Source: Phytopythium helicoides
Taxonomy: Eukaryota > Oomycota > Peronosporomycetes > Pythiales > Pythiaceae
Length of the DNA: 64,000 nt
Assembly (NCBI GenBank): GCA_024867545.1
Contig: JANFNE010000032.1
Span: 124,001 to 188,000 of the forward strand
Direction of reading: 5' to 3'
Of this stretch, positions 50,750 through 62,325 are shown piece after piece. Under the pieces are notes generated by a model. It saw only the letters and a list, made by a program, of their open reading frames with translations, had not been told where the DNA came from and did not search any database. Position 1 is the first letter of the stretch, and every line of letters begins with the position of its first letter. The position numbers and the translations under genes were made by a program.

Positions 50750-51281
50750 CAGCACTAAAGCCTCTCGGGCTGCACGCCCCTACACCAAAAAAAAAGAAAT
50801 ACACACGAGCTCAAGTACCTTGAGCTGATTTTCATGGAGCCTTTACGCCACCACCCGCTGCGTAGCCATTCGCGTCGTCAACGTGGCGACGGCAGACAAC
50901 GACTAAGCGACAAGGTGGCGATGCCAGCGATACAGCGATCTCCGACCTTGGCAAGAGCCAATCACGCGCGAGATACGGTCCGGCGGCGGTCAACGCCTTT
51001 CATATAAATGCCCGCACGCCGGCCGGTAGAGCTTCTACGCCGGCGACACCTCGCCCAGCTAGCTGCAGTGCCTCGCCATGGCAGTGCCAGCGCGAAATGT
51101 TGAGGATCCGTAGCGGCGGGGCGACGCTGGCGGCGCGCCATCTGGTCGTCCGAAAATCGTCTTTTCGCAGGTCATTTTTCTATAGTGGTATAATTTCAAC
51201 TCCATATAAAAATAAAGATAATATTAAAAAATCACATCTTCCGACTGGCCAGATTGTTCTCGCCGCAGTCGGCGATTGAGC
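50750..51281. other. Spacer
   Basis: Poly(A)-like AAAAAAAAAG just after the GRAM gene, a CATATAAAT sequence near 51000, and an AT-rich 60-bp block at 51175-51235 before the next gene. No gene seen. Confidence 0.35.
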
Positions 51282-51813
51282 ATGGCGGAGCGCACGCCGC
51301 AGTGGGACGGCAAGTGCGAGCGCTGCCGGCGGCTCATGTCGCGCTGCGAGTGCTTCCAGCTGCCCGACGACCGCCAGCCCGCCGCGTACGTGAGCTACGG
51401 CGCTGCCCGTGGACCTACCGCTCGCTGACGGACGCTTGACGCTGCGCAACAGGGAGCCCACGCCGAGAGAAGACCCGCGGCCGCTCTACAACGCGCTGCG
51501 CAAGATGCACCGCAAGACGCCGAGCTTCCTGGCGCAGCCGCCCGCGGGCGTCGACGCGGACGCGCGCATGCGCACAAAGTCGCACGACCTGCCGCCGCGC
51601 GCCGGCCGCAGCGCGCTCAAGGCCGCGACGTCGCTGCCCACGCTGCCCAGGGCCCCGCCGAGGCTGCAGGCGCCGCGCGGGCGGCCGCAGCAGGCCCCCA
51701 GCGACGCTGCGCGCGGTATTTATACGCCATCGACGCCGGTCAAGCCCTCGACTCGAACCAAACCGGCGGTCGAGGCGCCCGTCGAGCTCGACGGCGACGT
51801 GTGGGAGCTGTAG
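51282..51813 (+). CDS. Small basic protein with Cys cluster
   Basis: Two exons, 51282-51385 and 51453-51813, with a 67-nt GTACGT...AACAG intron, give 154 residues. Without splicing the first frame runs into a stop within the intron region, which supports the model. An N-terminal Cys cluster (residues 12-24: CERCRRLMSRCEC) could bind zinc. The rest is Arg/Pro/Ala-rich and probably disordered, with repeated basic segments and a short acidic end (ELDGDVWEL). No family recognised. The codon use is as GC-rich as that of neighbouring genes, which supports a real gene. Confidence 0.6.
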
Positions 51814-52808
51814 GAGATCGACGGCCCCCACGAGCAGCGGTAATATTGTTTTGTTTGTTTGTTTGTTTTTTTTTTTTTTTTTTTTGCGTTCTGTCCGAGC
51901 CGCCGCGTGGTTTGCGTCGCAGGCTTTGCTCGATGGATGCGGTGTGCTTGCAGCTTGCAACTCGGAGCTCGCTTGGGATGGGGAGACGCTGGGGGGATCA
52001 CCGTCGATGACAAGCGGGAGACGCTTCCTATGACTGACTACTACGCACGAGAGCTGCCGCAAGAGCCCGCGAACGCACTGATACCCCACTTGTCTTCCGC
52101 GAGAGTTCGACAGTGGACGATCGAAGCGCACCATCTCAGAAGGGACTCGTCTTCATGCGGCCTTTCTAGCCGTCGGCTCCGCTCGCGGTGCTATGTACTG
52201 ACCCACATGGAGATTGGCCATGGCGGGGCTCTCGTTACTCAGTACTACAGGCTCTGTCGTGGGGCCGTCCCTGACTGGACGTCGCCCCGAATCGCACAGG
52301 AAGAGTGGAGGCGAGACGAGCAGCATTGCTCCCGGTCTTCGTCGTCGGAAGAATCTCGCTGCTTAGCTACCGCGGTCGAAATGGTCAGGAGTGCAACCAG
52401 TTGGAATCCCAAGGGAAAAAAAAAAAAAAAACTCAAGTGCCGATGCTGTCGTGCAACAGGTCAGACCTTGCGCTCTGGAAAACGAACGGAATGTAAGAGT
52501 CGGAAACTTGAGCCCCCGGTTCCTCACTCACACGACGACCATTAACAAACCCCATCAACACACTGGAAGACGTCCATTTCGCTGCTCAAAAAACGCCACC
52601 CCACCCCCTCTTCATGTCATATAATTTAGTAAACCCTACGTATTTGTCAAAAATAATCCCCTCCAGCAAGCCAATCACCGCCTTGCTTCCAACGCAATTT
52701 CATCCAATCAAACTCAATAGCATCTTTGGCGGGAACCACCCACCCTTCATGGCGGGAAAAAAAGATAAATGTTGCACTTTCCCTTCCTGCAGGTTGCCGA
52801 CGGCCTCC
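51814..52808. other. Spacer with poly-T and poly-A tracts
   Basis: A (TTTG)n run leads into a T20 tract at 51866-51885, and an A16 tract is at 52416-52431. No convincing gene between them. Confidence 0.45.
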
Positions 52809-55800
52809 ATGGGGACGCGCCGAGCGACGCGCAGCCGCACGGAGCGCCGCGTGGCGCTGAGCGGCGCGTTCCTCGCGGGCGCGCGCTCTCGGCCGGAGCT
52901 CGCGCGGCGATTGCGCCAGTCGCTCGCGGCGCTGCAGGCGCTGGGCGGCGACGAGCAAAGCGGCGACGAGCGGCCGACGGACGAGGCGCTGGCGGTCGTG
53001 GCGGCCGACGTGGTGGCGCGCGCGCGCGAGCAGCTGGACGAGCAGGCGAATGCGCTGGTCGCGCGCTGTCTGGGCGAGCTGCTGCGCGTTTTCTCGCCGA
53101 GCGTGCGCTTCCTGGCGGCGGACGAGGACCGAGCGGCCGCGCTGCGCTGCATGCTGAGCGCCCTGCGCGCGCTTGGAGACGCGAGGCAGGACCAGGAGGC
53201 GTCGATTGGTGTGCTCGAGGTGATGAACGCGCAGCGAGCCGCGGTGGCGACGCTGCTGCTGCCGCTGCAGGGCGGAAGCGAGGAGAGCGAGCCGCCAGCG
53301 GCGCAGTTAGTGGCAGCGCTCATGGAAGCGGCCGGCCGCAAGCTGCCGAGGCACACACAGGAGCTGGCGCTGGACCTCATGCTCGGCTGTCTCCAGGACG
53401 ACGAGCTGTTGGACCAAGCGATGCTGGATGCCGTACTCGCGCCGCTGCTGCTACCTCCAGCTGCACGGCCTGCTGACGAAGTTGAACCCGAGGAAGAGCG
53501 CGATCATGACCAATTGGACAAGCTGCCAGCAGAGAGCGGGCCGTACGAGTTGGCACAAGTGCTCATTCGACGAGCCAGCGACGCGCTGCAGACGCCGCTG
53601 GCACAGTTCTTTAACGGCGTGCTCATCGACGCACCAGCAGGGCTGCTGACCAGTGGCGCACCGCGCGAGTCCAGACTGAAGGAACACGTGCATACGCTCA
53701 TTTTCGAGATCCACCGAGTGCGTCCGTCACTATTGCTTGACGTGTTACCCAACATCTGCCTCCAACTTCAAGTAGACGAGGTGGCCACTCGCGCGGATGC
53801 TGTCAAGCTTCTCGGGCGGTTGTTTGCATCACGCTCTGCTGAATACGCACAGCAGTTCTCCAAGAGCTTCCGTGACTTCCTAGGGCGATTTAGAGATGCC
53901 AGCAAGGAGATTCGCATGCTGATGGTTCAAGCAACCGTGCTTGTGTGGGAGAACCAGCCTGATCTCGGCCATCTGCTCGAAAAGGAGCTCGTGGATCGGC
54001 TCAACGATCCAGAGTGGGAAGTGCGGCAGCTCGTCGTGCGCGAGCTGTGTGATTTGGCGGCTAACAACCTTGAACTTGTCTCCGAGGATTGTGTGCGCGC
54101 TGTTGGAGAGCGAATGAAGGACAAAAAAGGTCGTTTTGAGGAAGGAGACCATGACTGGACTCGGCCAAGTGTATGGTACACACGTCGCTGCGTACTGGAA
54201 TCAAAGTGAAGATGAGCAGTTTCTGGACGCGGATGTTGGGCGGGACGTGCCAACAGAGAGTGCCAAGAAACTGGGATGGATTCCTGACTACGTGCTCAAG
54301 TCGTACGCATACCCACAGCAAGAGTTGCGCCTACGCGTTTTGCAGTTGCTGGACGATATTCTGCTACCCAAAAGCTTTGATGACGCTGTTCGCGCAGCTG
54401 GGCCTCATTTATATAACCAAGGCGCTTGACACCTCTTCGAAAGAGGCTCTTCGGCGAATTTTCAAGGACCGGGCAGTGTGTCGTCAGGCCATCATTGAGT
54501 TTGTCGCGGACCGGCGGGAGCATCGCGAAAAGCGCCAAAACTCGTCTGTGAGTGCCGAAGAAACGGAGTTAGCTGCATCAGCAGCAGCACAGAAACTTTT
54601 TGATGAGCTTCATGCCCATTTTCCCGAGACCAACAATTTGAGAAAGATATTGGATCAACTTTCCAAGTGGAAGGACCAATCCGTTTTCAAACATCTAGAA
54701 GACGTGTGCGATGCGAGCACGAGCCATCAAGACACCCGAAAGGCTAGAGATGAGGCCGTTCGGTGCGTTGGTTCTAAGACAGCTCTCGGCGATTTCCTAA
54801 AGAGTCTTTGCCGGAAACTTGCAATGCTGACAGTAAACGACGCGACAGTCGACATTGTGGTTGGTGTGTTGGCAGATAGCGAGTATCCTACTCGGGTCAC
54901 ACGTTCTGCCGCTGATGTGCTCGAGATCGTATCCAGTGTTATGCCGGAGCTATTGTTGCCGGCAATTCAGTCAGGACAAGTCGATGTTTTATTGCTTGAT
55001 AACGATGAAGTATCGGAGAAAAAGAACCAAGGAGGTCGCCGAAAGAAGGCTACTGAGAGCGAAGAGTTGGAAGATGGAAAGGATGCAAGAGACCCCAAAC
55101 TTGTCATCAGCGTACTAAAAGCGCTAGCCAACAGCTCAAAGTTGCAAACCTCCCAAGGAACTGATGGTGATACTCCCATTTCTTCAAGATTATCGAAGGG
55201 CTTGGCTAACTTCTGCCTCGGCAACTTTAGTGGCGCTCTCTCTTCGATGTCTGTTGCGATGCAAAGTGAAGCGGCCCGTCTTTCAGCCCTGGTCCTTGTC
55301 AGCTCTCGCAAAGATGGTCAGCTTGAAACGACGTCTTCTTTGGTACACACACTATGCGCTCGTGGGCATCTCCCGTCGTCGTCGGCAAGCGTACTCTTCT
55401 GTGGGTTACAGTCTCTTCGAATCATCGTCAAGCACAACGCAGATATTTTCATTTCCTCCGCCAATGCTGTGAACAATCTCTGGTCGGCGGTAGTGAGAGA
55501 CTTCCTACTCACAAATGACAATGATAGTGCGATCAAAGCCACATCTCCCAAGCACAAGAAGCTTACAGTCCCTCAACTCGCAGATGCTCGGTGCCTAGCC
55601 ATTAAAGTAGCTACAAATGCGCTTGTGTATCTGAATGCCAAGGGCGAACCGCTGGCGATTCCCTCTGAACAGTGTTCGTCTATCATCAAAACACTGTTCG
55701 AAGTCCTGCGTTCGGATGGCAAGTCCTGGAACTCAAGCGCAGCTTATCGCAGCCAAATATCGTGCAGCTGCAAGCTGTGCGCTGCTTAAGATCGCGCGAT

Positions 55801-57096
55801 GCCGAGAACTTGAGGCGACAATGAGCGTGGCGGAGTGGCACTTGTTAGGCTTCAGCATGCAGGACCAGAGCGAAGACGTTCGCCGTGCGTTCTGAAGCGT
55901 CTCACCTCTCTCCTAATCAAGCACTCGGTGGCTCACCCACACAAGTATTTGAGCTACCTTGCGCTAGCAGGAACCGAGCCCAAGTTGCCCCTCAAGAAAA
56001 GTGCCAAAGCTCTCTTCGAACCGCTGTCGAGCGTATGCGGAAAACGTTTGAGTCGTCCACTTCGAGCAAGTCAACAGTAGAGACCGACGGTGAAACCCCT
56101 GAAGTGGCTCGGCGGGCAAATGCTCTATTGGTGCCCGAGTACGGAGTTCCGTACGTCATTCACTTATTAGCTCATCACCCGGACTTCCCACGTGCACTTG
56201 TAGAAAAACACCTACGCAAGCCTACTGCGCCAACTACACCGACTGCCGCTACGCCTGCCCCGACAGACATGGCGGCAGGTGCTCGAGAGCTCGATGTGGA
56301 GCGAGCAGGTTGCGTACCTGAACTTTTTCATGGACGGCCTTGTGAGCTCGCGGCAAGCTGCGAGCGACAACATTGCGTTTGTGTTACAGATTTTGGTCAA
56401 GCTATCTCAATGCCGAGACGCACTCCGTCCTGAAGCGTTGCATATTTTCCGCTGATTGATACGAGTGCAGCGCTATTAACCAAGAAAATCAAGAACCAGG
56501 CGAACCTCAAGACATTTCCTGGCCAGATCTATGTGCCGAAACACCTCTTCACTGCGCCACTGCCGGGTTCTGCGCGCTCGTCGGTGTCGTCCGGTCCACG
56601 AAAAATCACGGTTCGTGAAGACGATTTGCACTATGCGTTCTTGGGTGCGTGCTAACTTACCAATTGATGTTGCTTGTTAGGATTTCTTGTCGCCCATCAA
56701 GCCAGCAGGAGGCGATTCCCCCTTCCTGGCAATGCAGTCTCCCGTGCTTTCCCTCGGTGGGTCGAATAGGAAGCGCCGACGTGCAAGACAACTGTTACCT
56801 CCGACGCCTGAAAATCGCCGCCTCACGCACGAGGACAACTCTAACAGCGAGGATGAATTTCGCCCGTCAAGGGCGTCGAGTGGGGGCTCTTCGCGACGTG
56901 AATCGCTAATGCGGCAAGCGCGCGCGCAAGTGCTGTCGTACGCCGACTCGGACGAGGCTGAGGGCCAAGAAGAAGACGAAGACGACGAAGAGAGACGAAT
57001 GAGGAGGAACGAGAGGACTTCAAGCAGGATCTGGACCAAGATATTGATGGCGAAGAGCAAAGCGAGCCCGAGGCCAAGCGGAATCGGCGATCGTGA
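52809..57096 (+). CDS. PDS5: Cohesin regulator PDS5 homologue, multiply frameshifted
   Basis: Start MGTRRATRSRTERR at 52809. The first 1.3 kb is clean and encodes HEAT-type helices ending in the Pds5 hallmark: FRDASKEIRMLMVQ..LVWENQPDL, LVDRLNDPEWEVRQLVVRELCDLA. Homology then continues to the acidic, basic-ended tail (stop at 57094-57096), but through changing frames. Shifts are seen near 54125 (A6 run), 54400 (GGG), 55722, 55892, 56010, 56280, 56448, 56650-56680 and 56995. Later hallmarks survive, such as LVPEYGVPYVIHLLAHHPDFPR. In the best reading there is no internal nonsense codon apart from those caused by the shifts. Pds5 binds cohesin and controls sister-chromatid cohesion. The pattern suggests sequencing or assembly errors; genuine pseudogene status is the alternative. 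Predicted length is about 1400 residues, normal for the family. Confidence 0.85.
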
Positions 57097-57761
57097 GCGA
57101 TCATGAGCTGCATTGGGTGCACAAGAGGGAGTGCAATAGCACGTCACACGTGATTTGATTTGACTTCCTAGTAGTCATTACGAAAATTCGTTGTTATCCA
57201 ACCAGGAAGTCATTTTGCCCCGTTTGCGCATTACCACCCCAGCATCCCTGCCGCGCCTCCCAATGCCAGACTGGCATTGCCAGTTGCTGGTTGCTGGTGG
57301 TGCTGATGTTAATGCATGTTGTTGGTTGTTGGTGGTCTGGCCGTGATTGCCAGCGTTTGTTAAACAGCACACCCAGCACACTTATAACATGTATACGTTA
57401 CGATTAACCGAATGAGTCAACATTGAGTCAACGCCCGATGAGCAGCGAGCTTGCTGACTGCAACTGCTGCTACACTCCGTTCACGGTGCAACTGTAGGGT
57501 GCAGTGTCACGTCGTTCAAAAGGCTGCGGCAACTTGCTCCACTCCGAGAACAGGTGATGTTGCAGTTCTTGCATGATACGCTGATAACTTTTAAATGCGA
57601 GTTGCGATCAGATAGAAATCCCACGTTCGACCAGCGCGGCGGTGCCATCTGAAGGTGGATTCCGTCACGATGAACGAGATCCGCTCGGCATTGGCTCGGG
57701 TGAACGCTCCCATTAACGTTAAATACACTACGCTCGAGCAGCTGCCCAGTCGGCTAGCTAG
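57097..57761. other. Spacer
   Basis: No gene visible. A TTGCCAGTTGCTGGTTGCTGG stretch around 57277-57330 is a short imperfect repeat (GTTGCTGGT / GTTGTTGGT). Confidence 0.35.
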
Positions 57762-59126
57762 CTAGGTTAGCAGAAAGTCGACCTGCAGGCGAGGGTCAGC
57801 TGCACTTGGCGGCGGCGGCGGTGAGCTCGGAGAGGCGTAAATCTGGCCCGTGGAGGAAGAGATTTGCATGTCGGCGAAGAGATCGGCTGTGATGGAGAGC
57901 GAGCCGACGGCTTCCTGGATAGCACCGAGGAAGTTCATGTCAGCACCAAAGAACGCAACTTTGCCTGACGCGTCGACGAAGAAAATGTAACGCGTTGGCG
58001 CATGCAGCATGTGGCCGACTAGCAATTGCACAGCATCTTCGTTCCGCTGTACGCCCGGGCAGAGTGCAACTAGTCCGGAGCGGTGAGGCCGCATGAGCAC
58101 GTCGGCATCAATGGTGACGATGGTCATATCCCCTGCGTTCGTGACTTGTGGCGCCTTGGTGATAAAGCGCATGGAGGCGAAGAAGGAGCCAAAGCGGCGC
58201 CACTGCTCGAGCACAAACTCGACGCCCGTGTAGTCGGGTCCTCTGGTCTCCTCCGTCATGACGGCGCGAAGAAACCGTTGCTGCTCGGCCTCTCGTATAG
58301 CCGACCATCCGAACTCGTACTGTCGGAAGAACTCGACCACGATGCGCGCAGGCTCGCCCTCATAGCCCGCTCGCGACGCAAACAGCGACGCCGAGGGAGA
58401 TGGGGCAAGTGAGACCATGGCCACGTCCTCACGGGCTCCGCTAAGCAGAGCAGCCCGACGACGTTGCAACGCGTCCACTTCAGCGGACAGCGCGGCCACG
58501 TCTCGCTCGAGCGCGAGTGTCTTCTCCTTCTGCTTGGCGCGGTGCCGCCGCTGGTGGAACTTGTACTGCAGCCGGCGACGCAGCACCTTGTCGTCCACGG
58601 CGTCCGCGGACGTGGCCGCAGGCTGTGGACGAGCTTTGGCCGCTGTGGACGGCTTGCGGCCAGCAGTGGCCGGGGTCGGAGGTGCCAGCGGCGGCAGAGC
58701 TGGCAGTCGCGGCAGTGGACGGTGGCCGGCCACAGCGGCAGGACGGCCACAGTGGGGACGGCCACATGGGCCACAGTGGGGACGGCCGCGCGGTCCATGG
58801 GGCTCTGTGGACGTCGCCCGGCAGCTTGGATGTGGCGGGCGGCCGGATTGATTGATGGTCGAGCGATCAGCGAGGGGAAAATATGTAGAGGTGGGGAATG
58901 AGTATGTGCCATCTACAGTATGCTGCCATGTACAGTACTGATTCGATACAAAAATCGAGATATTCGGTGGTGGTGGGCGCCGTGGACAGCCGGGCGTCCA
59001 CGGCGAGTTTGCTGACTCGGCGTCGTCGCAGCGTCGATGATTTGAAAGAGTCAGCTTGCTCTCGCAGCTCCACGCCATGGTGTGGCGATGACGCCTCTGC
59101 CAGGCACCCGGCGAGCGTTGACTCAA
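57762..59126 (-). CDS. bZIP transcription factor, His in basic region
   Basis: Single frame of 454 codons. The first 150 residues are low complexity, and the true start may be later or on an unseen exon. The basic region at about residues 183-202 reads LRRRLQYKFHQRRHRAKQKE, with the leucine-zipper helix following (LALERDVAALSAEVDALQRR). The nearly invariant bZIP Asn that contacts DNA is replaced by His191, while the RRHRAK arginines remain. The C-terminal 230 residues form a conserved globular domain (FFRQYEFGWSAIREAEQQRFLRAV..., ending with FFGADMNFLGAIQEAV) shared with the gene at 61336-62325 and typical of oomycete bZIPs. Atypical basic regions with Asn replaced by Cys or Val are reported for Phytophthora bZIPs. 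Nuclear DNA-binding is inferred; targets are unknown. Confidence 0.85.
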   Translation of the reverse strand: MSQRSPGAWQRRHRHTMAWSCESKLTLSNHRRCDDAESANSPWTPGCPRRPPPPNISIFVSNQYCTWQHTVDGTYSFPTSTYFPLADRSTINQSGRPPHPSCRATSTEPHGPRGRPHCGPCGRPHCGRPAAVAGHRPLPRLPALPPLAPPTPATAGRKPSTAAKARPQPAATSADAVDDKVLRRRLQYKFHQRRHRAKQKEKTLALERDVAALSAEVDALQRRRAALLSGAREDVAMVSLAPSPSASLFASRAGYEGEPARIVVEFFRQYEFGWSAIREAEQQRFLRAVMTEETRGPDYTGVEFVLEQWRRFGSFFASMRFITKAPQVTNAGDMTIVTIDADVLMRPHRSGLVALCPGVQRNEDAVQLLVGHMLHAPTRYIFFVDASGKVAFFGADMNFLGAIQEAVGSLSITADLFADMQISSSTGQIYASPSSPPPPPSAADPRLQVDFLLT

Positions 59127-61335
59127 AGTCGTCTGCGGACACTGCAGACTCGTAACGCATTACGTGAGAACAGACGACAGACTCGACACGGCGACGGCGA
59201 CGGCGACCGGTCCTGGTTCATCGTAGATGACAAGTGGCTCGCAAACGAAAAGCAATCAGCGTCCCGACCCGAGCAGAGCACGCAAGCACGGAATCCTCTG
59301 GCCACGGTGGGATTGTTGTAAGGCGCTGCCGGATTCCTGCACATCGGATGCGAGAACTCGTCCTGACGAGAAGATAGGTGAGTCCACATCAAGGAGAGAG
59401 TGGCGGGTGGACTCACCGCATCACGGCCGACCCATTCGTTCGCATTCCCTCGGTAGATTCGCGTGTTTATTGGTCCAGCAGGCAAATCGTTGGCCGTGTG
59501 CAGCTGGCCCAGCTGCGCTCTCGGTGTCCACGAATCGGCGATGACGCCCCCACATGTATCTACGGTACGAGTCGATAGATTATGCCATACGAAAAACACA
59601 TGAGTCAGTAGTGGTATAAGTCGTAATCTCATTTCGACTACCGTAAATGATGTATCCATTGACTCACTAATGTGCTTCGAATGTAAAATTTCATCTGGGC
59701 GTCGAGCAACACGATTCATGAGCTGTGATCGCACGAAGCAATCGACACCTTTCTCGACAGGAATGAACTTTCAATAGGATTAAGCGCCTGGCAGTGGCGC
59801 TGTCAGCATTGAGGGTCTGCTAGAAGACCAGACGAGTAAACTGTGGTTTAGCGCGGCAAGGAGCAGAAACTGTGCTGGTGCTGCACAATCGTGCAGATGC
59901 CGATTTGTTATCCGAGCACGATGGGAACAACGATACTCGGGTAGTATGTAGGTGGATGAAATGACACAGGCGAACCTATCTTCGGTAGGTTTGAGGAGTG
60001 GATAACAAATCAATGAAAGCTACAATATGGGGCAAGTCTTGACCACGTCCAGGCGTCTTCTAGCGGAAGGCAGGGACTCTGCAGGCAGGGTGGTGTATGG
60101 AATTACCTGAATGCCATCGATCAAGGTCGTAGAGCTAGTCGACAAGTCTACCACACTTCTTGGCTTCGTATTGGAGGCTGGTGGGTGACTGAGCAAGCTG
60201 GGTAAACAAGGCTCCATCGCTCCGAGCAAAATGCAAATCGAGGACACAACTTCTCGATGGGAAAAATCGCGTGTTGGCGTGATCAGCTGTCAATAAAAAC
60301 AGTAGTCAAGCATTTGCCTTCTTTTGAACGTCATGAACACATCGGTGGATTTCCGGTCGTGTCTTCCGTTCACATCTGCTTGTAATTCACTGATCCAGCC
60401 CCAAACAAAGCTATCCTCCTTCTTGTCTACTCTTTGTGCGCCGAAGCCCATTTCTGGTAGGTTCATGAAAACCGAGCGACTGTGTATATACTTCAACATC
60501 ACTTCCTCCCAAACTTTGGCGAGCCTCGCAGAAATCATGATAGCACTTCCGATCAACCTCGAAATCGCGAGCTAGGAGGAGATTCAAGTGAAGTTACACG
60601 CGATACAAAGCGCCAAAGCCAATACTCAGGGATCACAGCGGTCACTTCTGCTTGTAATATGTGCACGCTTGCAGTGCAAGTAGTAGCCCCTAGCCGCGCA
60701 AAATGTCGCTGTGAATCATTCTCAAGTGTTGCGGCTTCCGATCATAGTTCAACTACCAACAACTAACGCAATCAATGAGAAGCTGCTTTGCTGGTTGGGT
60801 TCATCTCGAGGCTATCAGTCAGCGCAGGTGTCTCCACTACCTCCCCTCGATCGGCGACCCGTCGAAAAGTTGTGTGTTCCCTGTATCCAATTCAAGGCAA
60901 GTACTAATTTTTTTGGCTGTCAAGATAACGCGCTCTTGAAATCTGTTCCGCTTGGAGTAGAAATGCCATCTTGTGTGACGTTCACAAATGCAATGCGACG
61001 AACGCAGACCCTTCATGTCGGTGTTCGGTTTCACGCGCCAGGAATCGATCCGTGGCGATCACACATGCTTGCACGCAGCACCTTCAATTCTTTCGCTGGG
61101 TAGTGCGTGCCCTGACTCACAAGATTTGATGGTCGTCGTCGGACCATTTATTATCATCTTGCCCAAGGTGGCTATACACATTGCATCGCGGTCTCACTAA
61201 TCCCTTCGAGAGCATGATCCCACTGAAAGATGCACGAGCTTGAGCAATGTACGAACGAAGGATAGCTGCAGAATCCACATTGTTACTCGTTTGGCTAGTT
61301 GCAAATGACCAAGGTACTGTACACTCGACACTGGT
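59127..61335. other. Long spacer between bZIP genes
   Basis: 2.2 kb without a supported gene. The largest frames (60711-61103 plus, 59123-59734 minus) show no domain and no codon bias. No bZIP fragment was recognised between the two paralogues. Confidence 0.4.
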
Positions 61336-62325
61336 TCACAGGCAACGGAAGCCCGGGAACGTCGGGTAGATGCCCTTCTCCACCTCCAGCACAACGAGCA
61401 GCTCGTCGCGAATCACACCAGACTCGAGCGCGATGCGTGCGTCGTCTGCCAGCAGGGCGGCATCAAACAGCGACCCGAGCGCGACTCGCAGCGCGTCCAG
61501 CAGTTCCAGGTCGGCCAATAGACTCGTGACAGCCCCGGTGGCATCGAACACAAACGTGAGCGTCCCATAGACATCTAGAGCAGAGTTCGGCCCCGAGATC
61601 GAGATCACTAGTCTCGCAGCTCGTTCCGGGTCGAGGCGTCGCAGTACTGGGAACAGGTCCGCTGCACGATGCGGACAGAGCCGTAGACGCAGTACAACGT
61701 CGACTTGAAACACGAGCAGGTCGCCCGCCGATCGCATACGGACCGCGGCAGTCGGCCAGAGCTCGAATCTGGGGAAGCACGCCGCGTACAGCTGCAGCTG
61801 GCGCACAAAGGCGTCTACGCCTCTCAGACCGGCGCCTGCGGCGTCAGGCGCCAGCACGAGTCGCAGGAAGCGCTCTTGGGCCGTTAGAGACGCCGCGGAG
61901 CCGCCAAACACTCGCAGGTACTGATGCACGACCGCGCAGCCGTGCGCTCGCAGCTGGGAGCGGCTCGGGGGAGGAAACAGCGCGCGTGAGGCCACGCGAC
62001 GAGCCAACAAGTCGCGGTGCGCCTGCAGCCGCGCGATGTCGGCATGAAGCGCGGCCACCGACACCTCGAGTTCGCGCGTGAGCTGCTCGCGCTTGGCTCG
62101 GTGTCGCCGTTGGTACAGGCGGTCGGCCAGTCGCTTGCGCTCGAGTCGGCGAGCCGCCGCATCCTCCGGCGGCGGTGCTAGAAGCCGAGCGAGCGCCATG
62201 AGAAAGTCCCGGAGAGCTACGAGTGTGTGGGGTGAGTCGTTGGACGCAAAAGCCCAAATGAGACTCTCTGCTGGCTGGGGAAATGTACGGTAGGTTTGCT
62301 GGCGCGACGGGTCGCGCACGAACAT
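61336..62325 (-). CDS. bZIP transcription factor, Tyr in basic region
   Basis: Single frame of 329 codons. A shorter start at 62199 (MALARLLAPP) would leave the DNA-binding part intact. The basic region near residues 60-80 reads ERKRLADRLYQRRHRAKREQ, then a zipper (LELEVSVAALHADIARLQAHRDLL pattern of leucines). Tyr71 stands where bZIPs have the invariant Asn; the paralogue at 57762 has His there. The C-terminal domain is homologous to that of the paralogue: VVHQYLRVFGG, ERFLRLVL, GVDAFVRQLQLYAACFPRFELWP, and VFDATGAVTSLLADLELLDALRVALGSL. Shared architecture and same-strand neighbourhood indicate an old tandem duplication. Targets unknown. Confidence 0.85.
   Translation of the reverse strand: MFVRDPSRQQTYRTFPQPAESLIWAFASNDSPHTLVALRDFLMALARLLAPPPEDAAARRLERKRLADRLYQRRHRAKREQLTRELEVSVAALHADIARLQAHRDLLARRVASRALFPPPSRSQLRAHGCAVVHQYLRVFGGSAASLTAQERFLRLVLAPDAAGAGLRGVDAFVRQLQLYAACFPRFELWPTAAVRMRSAGDLLVFQVDVVLRLRLCPHRAADLFPVLRRLDPERAARLVISISGPNSALDVYGTLTFVFDATGAVTSLLADLELLDALRVALGSLFDAALLADDARIALESGVIRDELLVVLEVEKGIYPTFPGFRCL

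Noticed and set aside
51000..51060. Possible tRNA near a GTAGAGCTTCTAC palindrome
   Set aside because: No cloverleaf arms or T-loop consensus could be built.
54123..54209. Intron to explain the first PDS5 frameshift
   Set aside because: Homology is continuous across the A6 run with no room for an intron; a one-base indel is simpler.
60290..61103. Small frames between the two bZIP genes
   Set aside because: No domain, no codon bias, and no similarity to the bZIP paralogues.
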